DNA of 64,000 nt, taken from Hymenobacter sp. BRD67. Its GTDB lineage: Bacteria > Bacteroidota > Bacteroidia > Cytophagales > Hymenobacteraceae. Shown here one piece after another: positions 16,080 through 25,192 of this stretch (within the stretch, counting starts at the first letter, position 1; each line of letters begins with the position of its first letter). Where the stretch lies: NCBI RefSeq assembly GCF_013256425.1, contig NZ_CP053904.1, positions 1,488,001-1,552,000 on the forward strand, given 5' to 3'. A program made the translations under genes and the position numbers. Under the pieces are notes generated by a model. The model worked only from the letters and a program-made list of their open reading frames with translations, was not told the origin of the DNA and ran no database searches.

Positions 16080-17735
16080 ATGAAGCACCTCTTATTCAAA
16101 ACCGCGATGCTAAGTGCGGCCGGCCTGTTGGCCGCCGCGCCGCGCAGCCAGGCTCAGAGCGCCGACCGCAAGTGGGGCGTGAGCGGCTATGTATCGGCCC
16201 TGCAATACCACGGCGACCTGGGCGAAAACTACTGGGACACCCGCAGCCTGACCTATGGTGGCGGCCTTACCCTGAGCCACTACCTGAGCAAGGGCATCGA
16301 CATCAACCTGTCGGGTAATCAGGCTACGCTGCGCTATCCGGCCGACCCGAGCGGGGGCGGCACGTTTACCACTCCGTATAATGGTCCGGCCAACGCCCAC
16401 CGCTTCTACGCCAATGTTACCTCGCTGGGCCTGGGCTTCAAGTTCAAGCTCAATAATGGCTGGGCGCTGAAAGAGGATGCTTTTATTCAGCCTTATATCC
16501 TGTTGCAGCCAGGTTTATCAATCATTTATACCGACCGCTATGCGGCATATTCGACCGTAGCCAGCCACCTGAGCTACGGCTCGTTTGATGCGCAGGCCGC
16601 AGTAGGCCTGACTTTCCGCCTGACGCCGGGCGTTAGCCTGTTTGCCCAGGCTGGCCAGCATATGTTGTTCAGCGGTGGTGATGATGCCGACGCCCGTCTG
16701 GACGGTGTTTCGAGCAACAGCGTTACCTGGCTCAACAAGTACGACCGCTACATGCAGTTTTCGGCGGGCCTGACCGCCAACTTTGGCAAAGCCAAGGATA
16801 TGGACGGCGACGGGGTGCCCGACCGCAAAGACAAGTGCCCCGATACGCCCGCTGGCGTGAAGGTGGACGTCAATGGCTGCCCGGTTGACACCGACGGCGA
16901 CGGCGTGGCCGACTACCAGGACAAGTGCCCCACCGTGAAGGGTCTAGTGGCCCTGCAGGGCTGCCCCGATGCTGACGGCGACGGCGTGGCTGACGCCGAC
17001 GATAAGTGCCCCAACACCCCGGCCGGCGTGCGCGTCGACGCCTCGGGCTGCCCGCTCGATGCCGACGGTGATGGCGTGCCCGACTACCTTGACAAGTGCC
17101 CCGGCACCCCCTCAGGCGTGAAAGTAGATGCCTCGGGCTGCCCGCTCGACCGCGACGGCGATGGCGTGCCCGACTACCAGGACCGCTGCCCCGACCGCGC
17201 CGGCCCCGCCTCCAACAAAGGCTGCCCCGAGATTAAGGCCGAGGCCAAGAAAATCCTCAACGAGGCTACCAAGTACATCAACTTCGACTTCGATAAGGCT
17301 ACCCTGAAGCCGTCCTCGTATCCGAAGCTGGAGCAGATGGTGCAAATCATGAACGACTACCCCGACTACTCGCTCAGCATTGCCGGCCACACCGACAGCA
17401 AGGGCGATGACGCCTATAACCTGCGCCTGAGCTACGAGCGCGCCGCTTCGGCCCGCGCTTACATGCTGAGCAAAGGCATTCCGGCCGACCGCATCGAGAG
17501 CCGCGGCTACGGCGAAACCAAGCCCATTGCCGACAACAAGACGGCCGCCGGCCAGGCCCTGAACCGCCGCGTGGACTTCGACCCCTTCCTCACCGGCGAG
17601 CCCAACGCGGCCGAAGTGAAGTACGGCCCGGCCCCGGCCGAGCCCTCGGAGGCAGAGGTCAAAAAGGCCGTCACCAAGAAGGCTCCGGCCCGCAAAGCCC
17701 CCGCCCATAAGGCCCCGGTGAAGCGCAAGAAGTAA
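16080..17735 (+). CDS. OmpA-family outer-membrane protein with thrombospondin-type-3 repeats
   Basis: The 551-residue product has a signal peptide (KHLLFKTAMLSAAGLLAAA), an N-terminal beta-barrel (residues about 28-235, e.g. GGGLTLSHYLSKGIDINLS), and five calcium-binding repeats at about 240-370 of the form DxDGDGVxDxxDxCPxTPxGVxVDxxGCP. The peptidoglycan-binding OmpA domain follows (NFDFDKATLKPSSYPKLEQM, IAGHTDSKGDDAYNLRLSYE, GYGETKPIADN), then a Lys/Ala/Pro tail (KKAPARKAPAHKAPVKRKK). It tethers the outer membrane to the cell wall through the OmpA domain, with the repeats as a rigid calcium-dependent spacer. A strong terminator follows. Confidence 0.93.
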   Translation: MKHLLFKTAMLSAAGLLAAAPRSQAQSADRKWGVSGYVSALQYHGDLGENYWDTRSLTYGGGLTLSHYLSKGIDINLSGNQATLRYPADPSGGGTFTTPYNGPANAHRFYANVTSLGLGFKFKLNNGWALKEDAFIQPYILLQPGLSIIYTDRYAAYSTVASHLSYGSFDAQAAVGLTFRLTPGVSLFAQAGQHMLFSGGDDADARLDGVSSNSVTWLNKYDRYMQFSAGLTANFGKAKDMDGDGVPDRKDKCPDTPAGVKVDVNGCPVDTDGDGVADYQDKCPTVKGLVALQGCPDADGDGVADADDKCPNTPAGVRVDASGCPLDADGDGVPDYLDKCPGTPSGVKVDASGCPLDRDGDGVPDYQDRCPDRAGPASNKGCPEIKAEAKKILNEATKYINFDFDKATLKPSSYPKLEQMVQIMNDYPDYSLSIAGHTDSKGDDAYNLRLSYERAASARAYMLSKGIPADRIESRGYGETKPIADNKTAAGQALNRRVDFDPFLTGEPNAAEVKYGPAPAEPSEAEVKKAVTKKAPARKAPAHKAPVKRKK

Positions 17736-17747
17736 GCGCCCACCCCA

Positions 17748-17788
17748 CAAAAAAGCAGCCCGCTCAGCTTGAGCGGGCTGCTTTTTTG
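17748..17788 (+). terminator. Rho-independent terminator
   Basis: An AAAAAAGCAGCCCGCTCA stem pairs perfectly with its complement around GCT and ends in TTTTTT. It lies 13 bp after the OmpA-family stop. Confidence 0.9.
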
Positions 17789-17910
17789 TGAGGGGTGGTG
17801 AAGCTGTAAACTTACGATAAGCTGAACCGCAAAACGGCGGCGCACCGAATCGGCTTTAACTTGCAGCCCGGTTGCGACGGAAGCTGTCGCGCCTCGCCAA
17901 ACCTGCTTCT

Positions 17911-19373
17911 ATGGACGACGCCCTCCTTGCCAGCTACCAGCCCGTTATCGGGCTCGAAGTACATGCTCAGCTGCTGACACACAGTAAAATGTATTCTTCC
18001 GACGAGAATGAGTACGGCTCGCTGCCCAACACTAACCTCTCGGTCATTACCCTGGGCCACCCCGGCACGCTGCCCCGCGTAAACCGCACGGCCGTGGACT
18101 TTGCGCTTAAGATGGGCCTGGCTACCAACTGCCAGATAACCCGCGAGAACCTGTTTGCGCGCAAAAACTACTTTTATCCCGACCTGCCCAAGGGCTACCA
18201 GATTACCCAGGACAAAACTCCGATTTGCCACGGCGGCCACGTCGATATCCGCCTGGCCGATGGGAGTACGCGGCGCATCGGCATCACGCGCATTCACATG
18301 GAAGAAGACGCGGGCAAGAGCATGCACCTGGCTGGCGAAACCGAAACCCTGGTTGACCTGAACCGCGCCGGGGTGCCGTTGATTGAAATAGTGTCGGAAC
18401 CCGATATTCGAACCGAAGAAGAAGCTTACGCCTACCTGACCGAAATCAAGAAGCTGGTGCAGTACCTGGGCATCTGCGATGGCAACATGGAAGAAGGCTC
18501 GCTGCGCTGCGATGCCAACGTGAGCGTGATGAAAAAAGGGGCCGACAAATACGGTACCAAGGTGGAGGTCAAGAATATGAACTCCTTCCGCAACGTGCAG
18601 CGGGCCATTGAGCACGAAGTGCGCCGACAGATTGAGATTCTGGAGAATGGCAGCGAGGTAGATTCTGAAACGCGGGGCTTTGATGCGGCCAGCGGCACTA
18701 CCAGCGGCCAGCGCTCAAAGGAAACGCTGAACGACTACCGCTACTTCCCGGAGCCCGATTTGCCCCCGCTTATCGTGGACGATGCCTGGCTGCACCGGGT
18801 GCAGGCCGAGCTGCCGGCCCTGCCCCAGCAGCTCTATGCCCGCTTTACCGGCGAGCTGGGCCTGAGCGACTACGATGCCAACGTGCTCATCGACCAGAAA
18901 GAAGTAGCGCAGTACTTCGACGACCTGGCCCGCCTGCTGCCCCCGCCAGCGCCAAAGCCGCCGCCAACTGGATAATGGGCCCCGTAAAGTCGTACCTCAA
19001 TGAGCGGGCCCTCGAAATAGCCGATTTCCCCATGGACCCCGGCCAGCTGGCCGGCATCATCGAGCTGATTGAAGCCGGCAAGCTTAACTACTCGGTAGCC
19101 AGCAAGCAGCTGTTTCCCTACCTGCTCGACCACCCGCAGGCTAATGCCACCGGCGCGGCCGAAGAATTAGGCCTGCTCACCAAAGCCGAGGCCGGCGAGC
19201 TGGAGGCGCTGGTGCAGCAGGTGCTGGCCGCCAACCCGGCTAAAGTAGCCGAGTACCGGGCTGGTAAAAAGTCGCTCACCGGCATGTTCATGGGCGAGCT
19301 TATGAAGCTCACCGGCGGCAAGGCCGACCCCAAGCTGGCCAACCAGCTGCTGCGCCAGGGCCTCGACGGCTAA
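17911..19373 (+). CDS. gatB: Asp-tRNA(Asn)/Glu-tRNA(Gln) amidotransferase subunit B (apparent frameshift)
   Basis: GatB is the kinase/scaffold subunit of GatCAB, which converts Glu-tRNA(Gln) and/or Asp-tRNA(Asn) to the amidated forms. Family motifs are present: VIGLEVHAQLLTHSKMY, NYFYPDLPKGYQITQ, GITRIHMEEDAGKSMH, DLNRAGVPLIEIVSEPD. The C-terminal YqeY-like tail domain (PMDPGQLAGIIELIEAGKLN ... GELMKLTGGKADPKLANQLL) follows in another frame. One extra C in the run 18940-18944 turns the odd LLPPPAPKPPPTG-stop into LLPPASAKAAANWIMGPVKS and restores a full-length protein of about 487 residues. Because the enzyme is normally essential, a true frameshift is unlikely. The ATG at 17911 was chosen over one 39 bases upstream. 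Confidence 0.93.
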
Positions 19374-19469
19374 GCTGCAAACTCCGCTGTATCGGAACCA
19401 AGTACCCGTATTTTAGCTTTGTGCGGCAGTCGCAGGCAAAATCCGGTGGCATTTCCCCTTTTCAAGTCA

Positions 19470-20605
19470 ATGACTCGCTTTATGAAACCTACTCTCGTTG
19501 CTGTAGCGTTGCTCGGCCTCACCAATGCCTGCCAGAATGCTAGCGCCGCCGAGGGCTACCAGATTAACGGCCAGCTGCGCAACGTGCCTGCTGGTACCAC
19601 GCTCCATCTCTCCGAGCTCACCAGCAGCCAGTTTGTGGAGCGCGGTATCGCTAAAACCGATGCCCAGGGGAAATTTACGTTTAAAGGCACGCTGCCCGTT
19701 ACGGCGGCTGTTTACCAGCTCAAGCTCGACGAGCCCAATCAGATATTGCTGGTGCTCGACAATAAAACGCACCTCTCGCTGTCGGGCGATGCCAAAAGCC
19801 TGCCCGCCAGCTACTCGGTGAAGGGCTCGAAAGATTCGGAGGTTATCCAGCAACTGACGCGCACTATGAGTGCCAACAAGGATAAGCTGCAACGCATTGT
19901 GCAGCGCTACAACGCTGCCGGCCAGGCTGGTCGCACCGACTCGTTGCCCATTATCGAACAGCAGTATACTTTATTGCAGCGGGCCACGGCCGCCCGGGCC
20001 AAGCGCGTAATCCGGCAAAATGCGGCCTCCGTGGCGGCGGGCTTCGCCACGCTCAGCTTCGTAAACCCCGATGAGGACTTTGCCTTTGCCGACTCTATTG
20101 CGGGCATTCAGCGCAAGGCTAATCCGGGTTCGCCTTTTACCCAGGCGCTGACCGAGCGCCTGGAGCCCATGCGGGCTACCGCCGTTGGCGCGACAGCCCC
20201 CGAAATCAACCTGGCGCAGCCCGACGGCAAGGCGCTGTCCCTCAAAAGCCTGCGCGGCAAGTACGTGCTCGTGGATTTCTGGGCCAGCTGGTGCGGCCCC
20301 TGCCGCCAGGAAAACCCGAACGTAGTGAAGGCCTACAACGAGTACAAGGATAAAGGTAAGGGCTTCACGGTATTCAGCGTGTCGCTCGACGATGACAAGG
20401 ACCGTTGGACCAAAGCCATTGCGGCCGACGGCCTCGTGTGGCCCAACCACGTGTCGGACCTCAAAAAGTGGAACAATGCGGCGGCGACAGCCTATGGCGT
20501 GCAAGCTATTCCGCAGTCGTTCCTGCTCGACCCCAGGGTAAAATTATCGCTAAAAACCTGCGGGGCCAGGCCCTGGAGGCCAAGCTGGCCGAAGTGCTGA
20601 AGTAA
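19470..20605 (+). CDS. TlpA-like thioredoxin-fold lipoprotein (apparent frameshift)
   Basis: A lipoprotein signal (TLVAVALLGLTNAC) is followed by a DUF4369-like N-terminal beta domain (YQINGQLRNVPAGTTLHLSE, TDAQGKFTFKG), a helical spacer, and an AhpC/TSA-type thioredoxin domain with the redox motif WASWCGPCRQENPNV and the cis-Pro loop GVQAIPQSFLLD. Such proteins keep disulfides reduced in the periplasm. The last part is out of frame; one extra C in 20531-20534 gives DPQGKIIAKNLRGQALEAKL and a stop at 20605. A TAGCTTTG -7 box lies at 19414-19421. A terminator follows at 20630. Confidence 0.88.
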
Positions 20606-20629
20606 CCAGTGGCTGCTTTTTTAGCGTAG

Positions 20630-20666
20630 CAAAAAGGCCCATCTGCTTGCAGATGGGCCTTTTTGT
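20630..20666. terminator. Rho-independent terminator
   Basis: CAAAAAGGCCCATCTG and its exact complement surround CTTG and end in TTTTTG. It serves the TlpA-like gene and could also act on transcripts of the tRNA-like gene coming from the right. Confidence 0.88.
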
Positions 20667-20683
20667 GTATGAGTTTATGTATG

Positions 20684-20778
20684 ACCCAGGGCTAGGATTC
20701 GAACCTACGGCGGAACCGCTCGAAAGCTTCCGTCGGCGTGCTGAAGCACGACGGCAATCTCCACTCTGCCACCCTGGC
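20684..20778 (-). tRNA. Class II (long variable arm) tRNA-like gene, anticodon not assignable
   Basis: On the minus strand the 5' end GCCAGGG pairs with the 3' CCCTGG except at the first position. U8 is followed by the serine-tRNA-like D arm GGCAGAGTGG. A T arm GTAGGTTCGAATCCTAG and a long variable arm (CGGAA ... TTCCG) are clear. The anticodon arm is odd: CGTGC and GCACG pair around only TTCA, so a seven-base loop cannot be drawn. With a different pairing the loop could be read as CTTCAGC (UCA). CCA is not encoded; TCA follows. It is either a real tRNA-Ser/Leu/Sec type gene hit by a small deletion or base-calling error, or a pseudo-tRNA. Confidence 0.5.
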
Positions 20779-20790
20779 TTCGAGCTAAGA

Positions 20791-21510
20791 TTAGGCCAAG
20801 AACATACGCTGCAAGCCGCCCCAGAGGCGCTTTTTAAGGCTCACGTCGTATTCTATCATCTCTACTTCGGCGCCAGCCAGGTAGGAGAGGCCCACGGCCG
20901 GAAACTGTACTGGCTCGTAAATCTGGGTTGTGCGCACGGCCACATCGAGCAGGTTTTTGCCGAAGGCCAGAATGTGCGTAGCGGCAATTTCCTTGCGCAG
21001 GTTTTCCAGGGCTACCGGATAAACTCCCTCCACATTTACAAGTACCACGTCGGCCATCACCAGCTGAATGGCTTGCAGCAGCCTGTTGAGAAACACGTTG
21101 CGCGGAAGCTTGACAAACTGCTCGGCCGGTAGTCGTACCAGCACTACTACGCCCTGTGCATTGCTGCCCAGGGTTGAGAAAGTGGTGAGAAGGTAAGGCG
21201 CCACGGGTGCCGCGGCTATTGGCAATGGCCCAGGCCTATTGGCAGGCGGGGCGCTGGTAGCCGCCGGCGCCGGCGGCTCAGTAGCCAGCGAGGGCAGCTT
21301 GCTGGCCGGTGGAGTTGCGGCAATGACTGGTGTAAGCTGCTTGGCAACATCTGGAGTTGCTGTTGCTGGCAGCGACGCCGCGGCCAGCTGAGCAGGCATG
21401 GGCGCTTGAGCTGCCGGGAGCTCCTGGGCCTCCCGTGGTACGTAGAGCGTTACGCCGGTATAAAAGTTTTGCAGGAAGGCGAGAGTGCCGCTTTGCTCAT
21501 CCTCAGTCAT
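20791..21510 (-). CDS. Conserved-looking protein of unknown function
   Basis: The 239-residue product has no signal peptide. A short N-terminal segment (SGTLAFLQNFYTGVTLYV) is followed by a low-complexity Pro/Ala-rich linker (about residues 30-105). A compact C-terminal domain follows, with regular hydrophobic periodicity: GVVVLVRLPAEQFVKLPRNV, FLNRLLQAIQLVMADVVLVN, HILAFGKNLL and SLKKRLWGGLQRMFLA. The layout (linker plus alpha/beta domain ending in an amphipathic helix) suggests a cytosolic adaptor or a replication-type accessory protein, but I do not recognise a family. The thioesterase gene starts its reading 13 bp upstream on the same strand, so the two are probably cotranscribed. Confidence 0.6.
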   Translation of the reverse strand: MTEDEQSGTLAFLQNFYTGVTLYVPREAQELPAAQAPMPAQLAAASLPATATPDVAKQLTPVIAATPPASKLPSLATEPPAPAATSAPPANRPGPLPIAAAPVAPYLLTTFSTLGSNAQGVVVLVRLPAEQFVKLPRNVFLNRLLQAIQLVMADVVLVNVEGVYPVALENLRKEIAATHILAFGKNLLDVAVRTTQIYEPVQFPAVGLSYLAGAEVEMIEYDVSLKKRLWGGLQRMFLA

Positions 21511-21522
21511 ATAAAACGCTGG

Positions 21523-22041
21523 CTAAACGAGTTCGAACAGGGCTTTTAATTCTGCTGCCTCGCTGGGCTTGAGGCGGCCGGCCAGTACCAGGCGGAGCTG
21601 GCGGCGGCGCAGCGCTCCCTCATAAAGCGCGATTTCGTCGGCTGTGGTGGGCACAGCCTCCGGCACGTCGATGGGGCGGCCCGACTGGTCGACGGCCACG
21701 AAGGTAAAGAATGCCTCGTTGGTTTTTACCCGGGTGCCACTGGGAATATCCTCGGCCCACACATCGATGTGTACTTCCATGCTGGAGGCAAAGGCGCGCG
21801 TTACCTGGGCCTGTAAGGTTACGACGTTGCCCAGCCGGATGGGGTCGCGAAACGATACATTGTCGACCGAGGCCGTCACGACAATGCGGTTGGAGTGCTT
21901 TTGGGCGGCGATGGCGGCGGCGATGTCCATCAGGTGCATCATGCGGCCGCCCATCAGATTATTAAGCGTATTGGTATCGTTGGGCAGCACCAATTCGGTC
22001 ATAATGACAAACGAATCGGAGACGGGACGTTGCTTGCGCAC
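21523..22041 (-). CDS. Acyl-CoA thioesterase, hotdog fold (YciA/BFIT type)
   Basis: A GTG at 22041 (MRKQRPVSDSFVIM) gives 172 residues; the upstream extension to 22140 looks non-coding. The hotdog core is TELVLPNDTNTLNNLMGGRM, MHLMDIAAAIAAQKHSNRIV, VTASVDNVSFRDPIRLGNVV and EAFFTFVAVDQSGRP. The catalytic Asp of this family lies in LMDIAAA and the acidic N-D pair in PNDTN. It hydrolyses acyl-CoA thioesters in the cytosol. The gene is followed closely by the unknown gene at 20791 and preceded by pcm on the same strand, with a 90-bp gap. Confidence 0.88.
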   Translation of the reverse strand: MRKQRPVSDSFVIMTELVLPNDTNTLNNLMGGRMMHLMDIAAAIAAQKHSNRIVVTASVDNVSFRDPIRLGNVVTLQAQVTRAFASSMEVHIDVWAEDIPSGTRVKTNEAFFTFVAVDQSGRPIDVPEAVPTTADEIALYEGALRRRQLRLVLAGRLKPSEAAELKALFELV

Positions 22042-22130
22042 GGTGGTAAAGGCTGAGATGAAGAAAAGAAGTGAGGCCCGCAAAGGTACGGTTGGCCTAC
22101 CCGCATTGGCGGGGGCTTGTTGCGGCCTGC

Positions 22131-22808
22131 TCATTGCCACCCGGCTGCCCCGCGCAGCGGCACAAAGCGGCAGTCGCCCAGCTCTTCCCGCACAAAGGCT
22201 TCCGGCCCCTCACGGGTAATGCGCAGCAGTTGCTGCTGACCGGGGTCGTGGCTGCCGACGGGTACTACCAGCCGGCCCCAATGCGTAGCTGGCGCAGTAG
22301 CGCGGGCGGCAGCGCCGGGCCCGGCCGTAACCAGAATGCCATCAAACGGCGCCAGCGCCGGCAGGCCCAGCGAGCCATCGCCCAGGTGCAGGCCGGCCGT
22401 GGGCAGGCCCAGGAAAGCCAGGCGCTGCCGCCCGCGCTCATACAGCACGGCGTTGAACTCAATACTCTGCACATTAGCAGTGAGTTGGCAGAGTACGGCA
22501 AACTGATAGCCCGAGCCGGTACCAATCTCCAGAATGCGCTGGCCGGCCTGTACGTTCAGCAGTTGGGTCTGGTAGGCAACCGTGCTGGGCTGCGAAATCG
22601 TTTGGCCCTCGCCGATGGGAAAAGCCTTGTCCTGATAGGCGTGTGCCTCAAAAGCAGGCTCGAAAAACAAATGGCGCGGTACGGCTCCAATGGCGGCCAG
22701 CACGCGCTCATCGCGGATGCCGCGCTGCTGGCGCAGAAGCGTAACCAGCGCCCGGCGCTGGCCCCGTTGGCGATACGAATCTGGTAATGGTTGAATAACA
22801 GGGAACAA
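22131..22808 (-). CDS. pcm: Protein-L-isoaspartate O-methyltransferase
   Basis: This is a 225-residue SAM-dependent methyltransferase that starts repair of isoaspartyl damage in aged proteins. The N-terminal helical region (RDERVLAAIGAVPRHLFFEP, YQDKAFPIGEGQTISQPSTV) is diagnostic. The SAM site is ILEIGTGSGYQFAVL, followed by SIEFNAVLYERGRQRL and LGDGSLGLPALAPFDGILVT. The length agrees with the family. It is divergent from the sugar-transferase gene; the 140-bp spacer holds the promoter of the latter. Confidence 0.92.
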   Translation of the reverse strand: MFPVIQPLPDSYRQRGQRRALVTLLRQQRGIRDERVLAAIGAVPRHLFFEPAFEAHAYQDKAFPIGEGQTISQPSTVAYQTQLLNVQAGQRILEIGTGSGYQFAVLCQLTANVQSIEFNAVLYERGRQRLAFLGLPTAGLHLGDGSLGLPALAPFDGILVTAGPGAAARATAPATHWGRLVVPVGSHDPGQQQLLRITREGPEAFVREELGDCRFVPLRGAAGWQ

Positions 22809-22943
22809 TTAAAGCGGTTCGGCCGGGTAGTAAGCTGAAGCCAGCGGAACATCTGTGCCGTCAGGCAGGCCGGCGAATGCCTAAAAACAACAGCCTCATT
22901 GCCCGAAATCTTATTAATTCAGGGTATAACTAGGCGGCGGTCC

Positions 22944-22951
22944 TATTTTTG
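22944..22951 (+). promoter_or_regulatory. -7 element TATTTTTG of the sugar-transferase gene
   Basis: This is a perfect TAnnTTTG match 40 bp before the preferred TTG start at 22991. It overlaps the TTG at 22949, which therefore cannot be the start if this is the promoter. Confidence 0.55.
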
Positions 22952-22990
22952 CTGGGCACGCTGCAAAAATACACTTACTTCGCCTTCGCT

Positions 22991-24409
22991 TTGTTTCTTC
23001 GCCGGTTTCAGTATCTCAAGCTTGTTGCGGCCGACTTTGGGGCCGCGCTTCTGGCCTGGGTGGCGTTTTTTCTGCTGCGTAAATACCTGCTGAGCGAGCT
23101 GACAGGCTACCGCTTTACCGAAGGCGCCCTGTTTTACCTGTCCGGGGCCTCCGTCATGATTGCCCTTTTCTGGACCACCCTCTACGCGCTGCTGGGCGAA
23201 TACCGCGATATCTTTCGCAAATCGCGCTTGTCGGAGATTATCCGGCTGGCCCGGGCCTCGCTGCTGGGCACCGTCGTTATTTTCTTCGCCCTGCTGCTCG
23301 ACGACCAGGGAGTGAGCAACTACCGCGCCTACTACAAGACGTTTACCGCCTACTATCTGCTTCACTTCACCATTACGGCAATTTTGCGCGTGTGGGCTGT
23401 GTCGAGCGTGCAACAGCTTGTACGAACGGGAATTATCTCATTTCCCACTTTATTGATAGGCTCCAATAAGCTCGCACTCCACACCTGCCAGGAGCTGCAA
23501 AGCACGGGCCGGCACCTGGGGCTGCGGCTGGTAGGCTTTACGCCCATGGGCACTGCCATTGATACCGAGCTGGCGCACGCGCTTCCGGTTGCGGGTTCCT
23601 ATCAGCAGCTACCGGGTCTTATCCGCAGCCTGGCAATCGAGCAGGTAGTGATTGCCATCGAGCCCAGCGAGCACCGGCGCATTCAGGAAATTCTAAGCCT
23701 GCTGGAGGGGTCGCCGGCGCGAATCAGCGTTCTGCCCGACCTCTACCAGATGCTGCTGGGCTCGGTGAAGGTGAACCATATTTTTGGCACGCCGCTCATC
23801 GAAATCAAGCAGGACCTGCTGCCGGTGTGGCAGCAGATACTCAAGCGGGTTATCGACGTGGTGGGCTCCACTCTCTTTATCGTGCTGGCGAGCCCGGTGT
23901 ACCTGTTTACCGCCCTGATGGTGCGTTCGTCGTCGCCTGGTCCCATTTTCTACCGGCAGCAACGCATTGGCCGTGAAGGTGTTCCGTTTGATATTATCAA
24001 GTTTCGCTCAATGTACGTCGATGCCGAGCAGCTGGGTCCGGCCCTCAGTTCCGACCACGACCCGCGCATTACCAAGTGGGGGCGCTTCATGCGCAAGGTG
24101 CGGCTCGATGAGTTTCCGCAGTTCTGGAATGTCATCAAGGGCGACATGAGCCTGGTGGGCCCGCGCCCCGAGCGCCAGTTTTTTATCAACCAGATTGTGC
24201 AGCTGGCCCCGCACTACCGCCACCTGCACCGCGTGCGGCCCGGCCTCACCTCGCTGGGCCAGGTAAAATACGGCTACGCCGAAACTGTTCCGCAAATGGT
24301 CGAGCGACTTAAATTTGATATTCTATATATAGAAAACATGAGCCTGGCTATGGATTTCCGGGTGTTGCTTTATACGCTGAAAATCATTCTGGAGGGCCGG
24401 GGAAAATGA
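22991..24409 (+). CDS. Polyprenyl glycosylphosphotransferase starting exopolysaccharide synthesis
   Basis: The protein has about 472 residues. The N-terminal half has four or so membrane helices (LLAWVAFFLLRKYLL, ASVMIALFWTTLYALLGEY, LLGTVVIFFALLL) and a CoA-binding-like Rossmann region (TLLIGSNKLALHTCQELQST). The C-terminal bacterial sugar-transferase domain reads SSPGPIFYRQQRIGREGVPF, DIIKFRSMYVDAEQLG, KVRLDEFPQFWNVIKGDMSL and VGPRPERQFF. It transfers a sugar-1-phosphate to undecaprenyl phosphate at the inner membrane. No ATG opens the frame. A TTG at 22949 lies in the promoter, so TTG at 22991 (LFLRRFQYLKLVAADF) is preferred; a missed base near the start is also possible. Confidence 0.87.
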   Translation: MFLRRFQYLKLVAADFGAALLAWVAFFLLRKYLLSELTGYRFTEGALFYLSGASVMIALFWTTLYALLGEYRDIFRKSRLSEIIRLARASLLGTVVIFFALLLDDQGVSNYRAYYKTFTAYYLLHFTITAILRVWAVSSVQQLVRTGIISFPTLLIGSNKLALHTCQELQSTGRHLGLRLVGFTPMGTAIDTELAHALPVAGSYQQLPGLIRSLAIEQVVIAIEPSEHRRIQEILSLLEGSPARISVLPDLYQMLLGSVKVNHIFGTPLIEIKQDLLPVWQQILKRVIDVVGSTLFIVLASPVYLFTALMVRSSSPGPIFYRQQRIGREGVPFDIIKFRSMYVDAEQLGPALSSDHDPRITKWGRFMRKVRLDEFPQFWNVIKGDMSLVGPRPERQFFINQIVQLAPHYRHLHRVRPGLTSLGQVKYGYAETVPQMVERLKFDILYIENMSLAMDFRVLLYTLKIILEGRGK

Positions 24410-24505
24410 GCTGGGATAAACAGGCGGCAGTAAGCCCTGAACATTGCGGCCCGGTCTGACTTATAAAAACCATTCATTGCTCATTGTTAACTGTTCCTCA
24501 TACCA

Positions 24506-25129
24506 GTGTTTACCGGAATAATTGAAGCCCTGGGCACCGTGGTAGCGGTGGCCAGCGAAGGCACCAACCGCCATTTTACTATTCAGTCGCCGTTTGCGGC
24601 CGAGCTGAAAATTGACCAGAGCGTGGCCCACGACGGCGTGTGCCTCACGGTGGTCGCCCTGAATGCGGCCTCCGGCACGCACGTGGTCACGGCTATTGAT
24701 GAAACCCTGAAAAAAACCAACTTAGGACAGTGGCAGCCCGGCCGTCGCCTCAACCTGGAGCGCTGCCTGGCAGCGGGCGGCCGCTTCGATGGCCACATCG
24801 TGCAGGGCCACGTCGATGCCACGGCCGAGTGCCTGCAGGTGCAGGACCAGAACGGCTCCTGGCTGTTTCGCTTCCGCCACGCGGCCGGCCCGCAGCGACT
24901 GACGGTCGAAAAAGGCTCCATTACCGTTAACGGCGTGAGCCTGACGTGCTTCGACAGTACGCCCACCGGGTTTTCGGTGGCTATTATTCCGTATACCTAC
25001 GAGCATACGGGCTTTCACCAGCTGCAGGCCGGCGACCTGGTGAATCTGGAATTTGATATCGTGGGCAAGTACGTGGCCCGGCTGCTGGCCAGCCAGGGGC
25101 TGATTGCGAGCACGGAGATTTCCAGCTAA
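24506..25129 (+). CDS. ribE: Riboflavin synthase
   Basis: The 207-residue product consists of two tandem lumazine-binding halves. The start is GTG: MFTGIIEALGTVVAV is the invariant N-terminus of the family. The first half contains AHDGVCLTVVAL, and the second contains HIVQGHVDATAE and KGSITVNGVSLTCFD. It dismutates two 6,7-dimethyl-8-ribityllumazines to riboflavin. It stands alone here, without other rib genes, between the sugar-transferase gene and a small hydrophilic protein. Confidence 0.93.
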   Translation: MFTGIIEALGTVVAVASEGTNRHFTIQSPFAAELKIDQSVAHDGVCLTVVALNAASGTHVVTAIDETLKKTNLGQWQPGRRLNLERCLAAGGRFDGHIVQGHVDATAECLQVQDQNGSWLFRFRHAAGPQRLTVEKGSITVNGVSLTCFDSTPTGFSVAIIPYTYEHTGFHQLQAGDLVNLEFDIVGKYVARLLASQGLIASTEISS

Positions 25130-25192
25130 CCCGCTGGCTGCTTGTGCGTAAGAGTAAGCGTGCAGCCTGTTATGTCCCGGCTGCCAGTTTAT

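Noticed and set aside
16800..17230. A DNA satellite or CRISPR-like array in the repeated GACGGCGACGG region
   Set aside because: The repeats are in frame and encode the calcium-binding thrombospondin-type-3 units of the OmpA-family protein.
18931..18980. Programmed frameshifting in gatB, and by extension in thrS or the fused E1 gene
   Set aside because: There is no slippery heptamer with a downstream structure. The breaks occur in eleven unrelated genes, always as one missing base in a run, which fits base-calling error.
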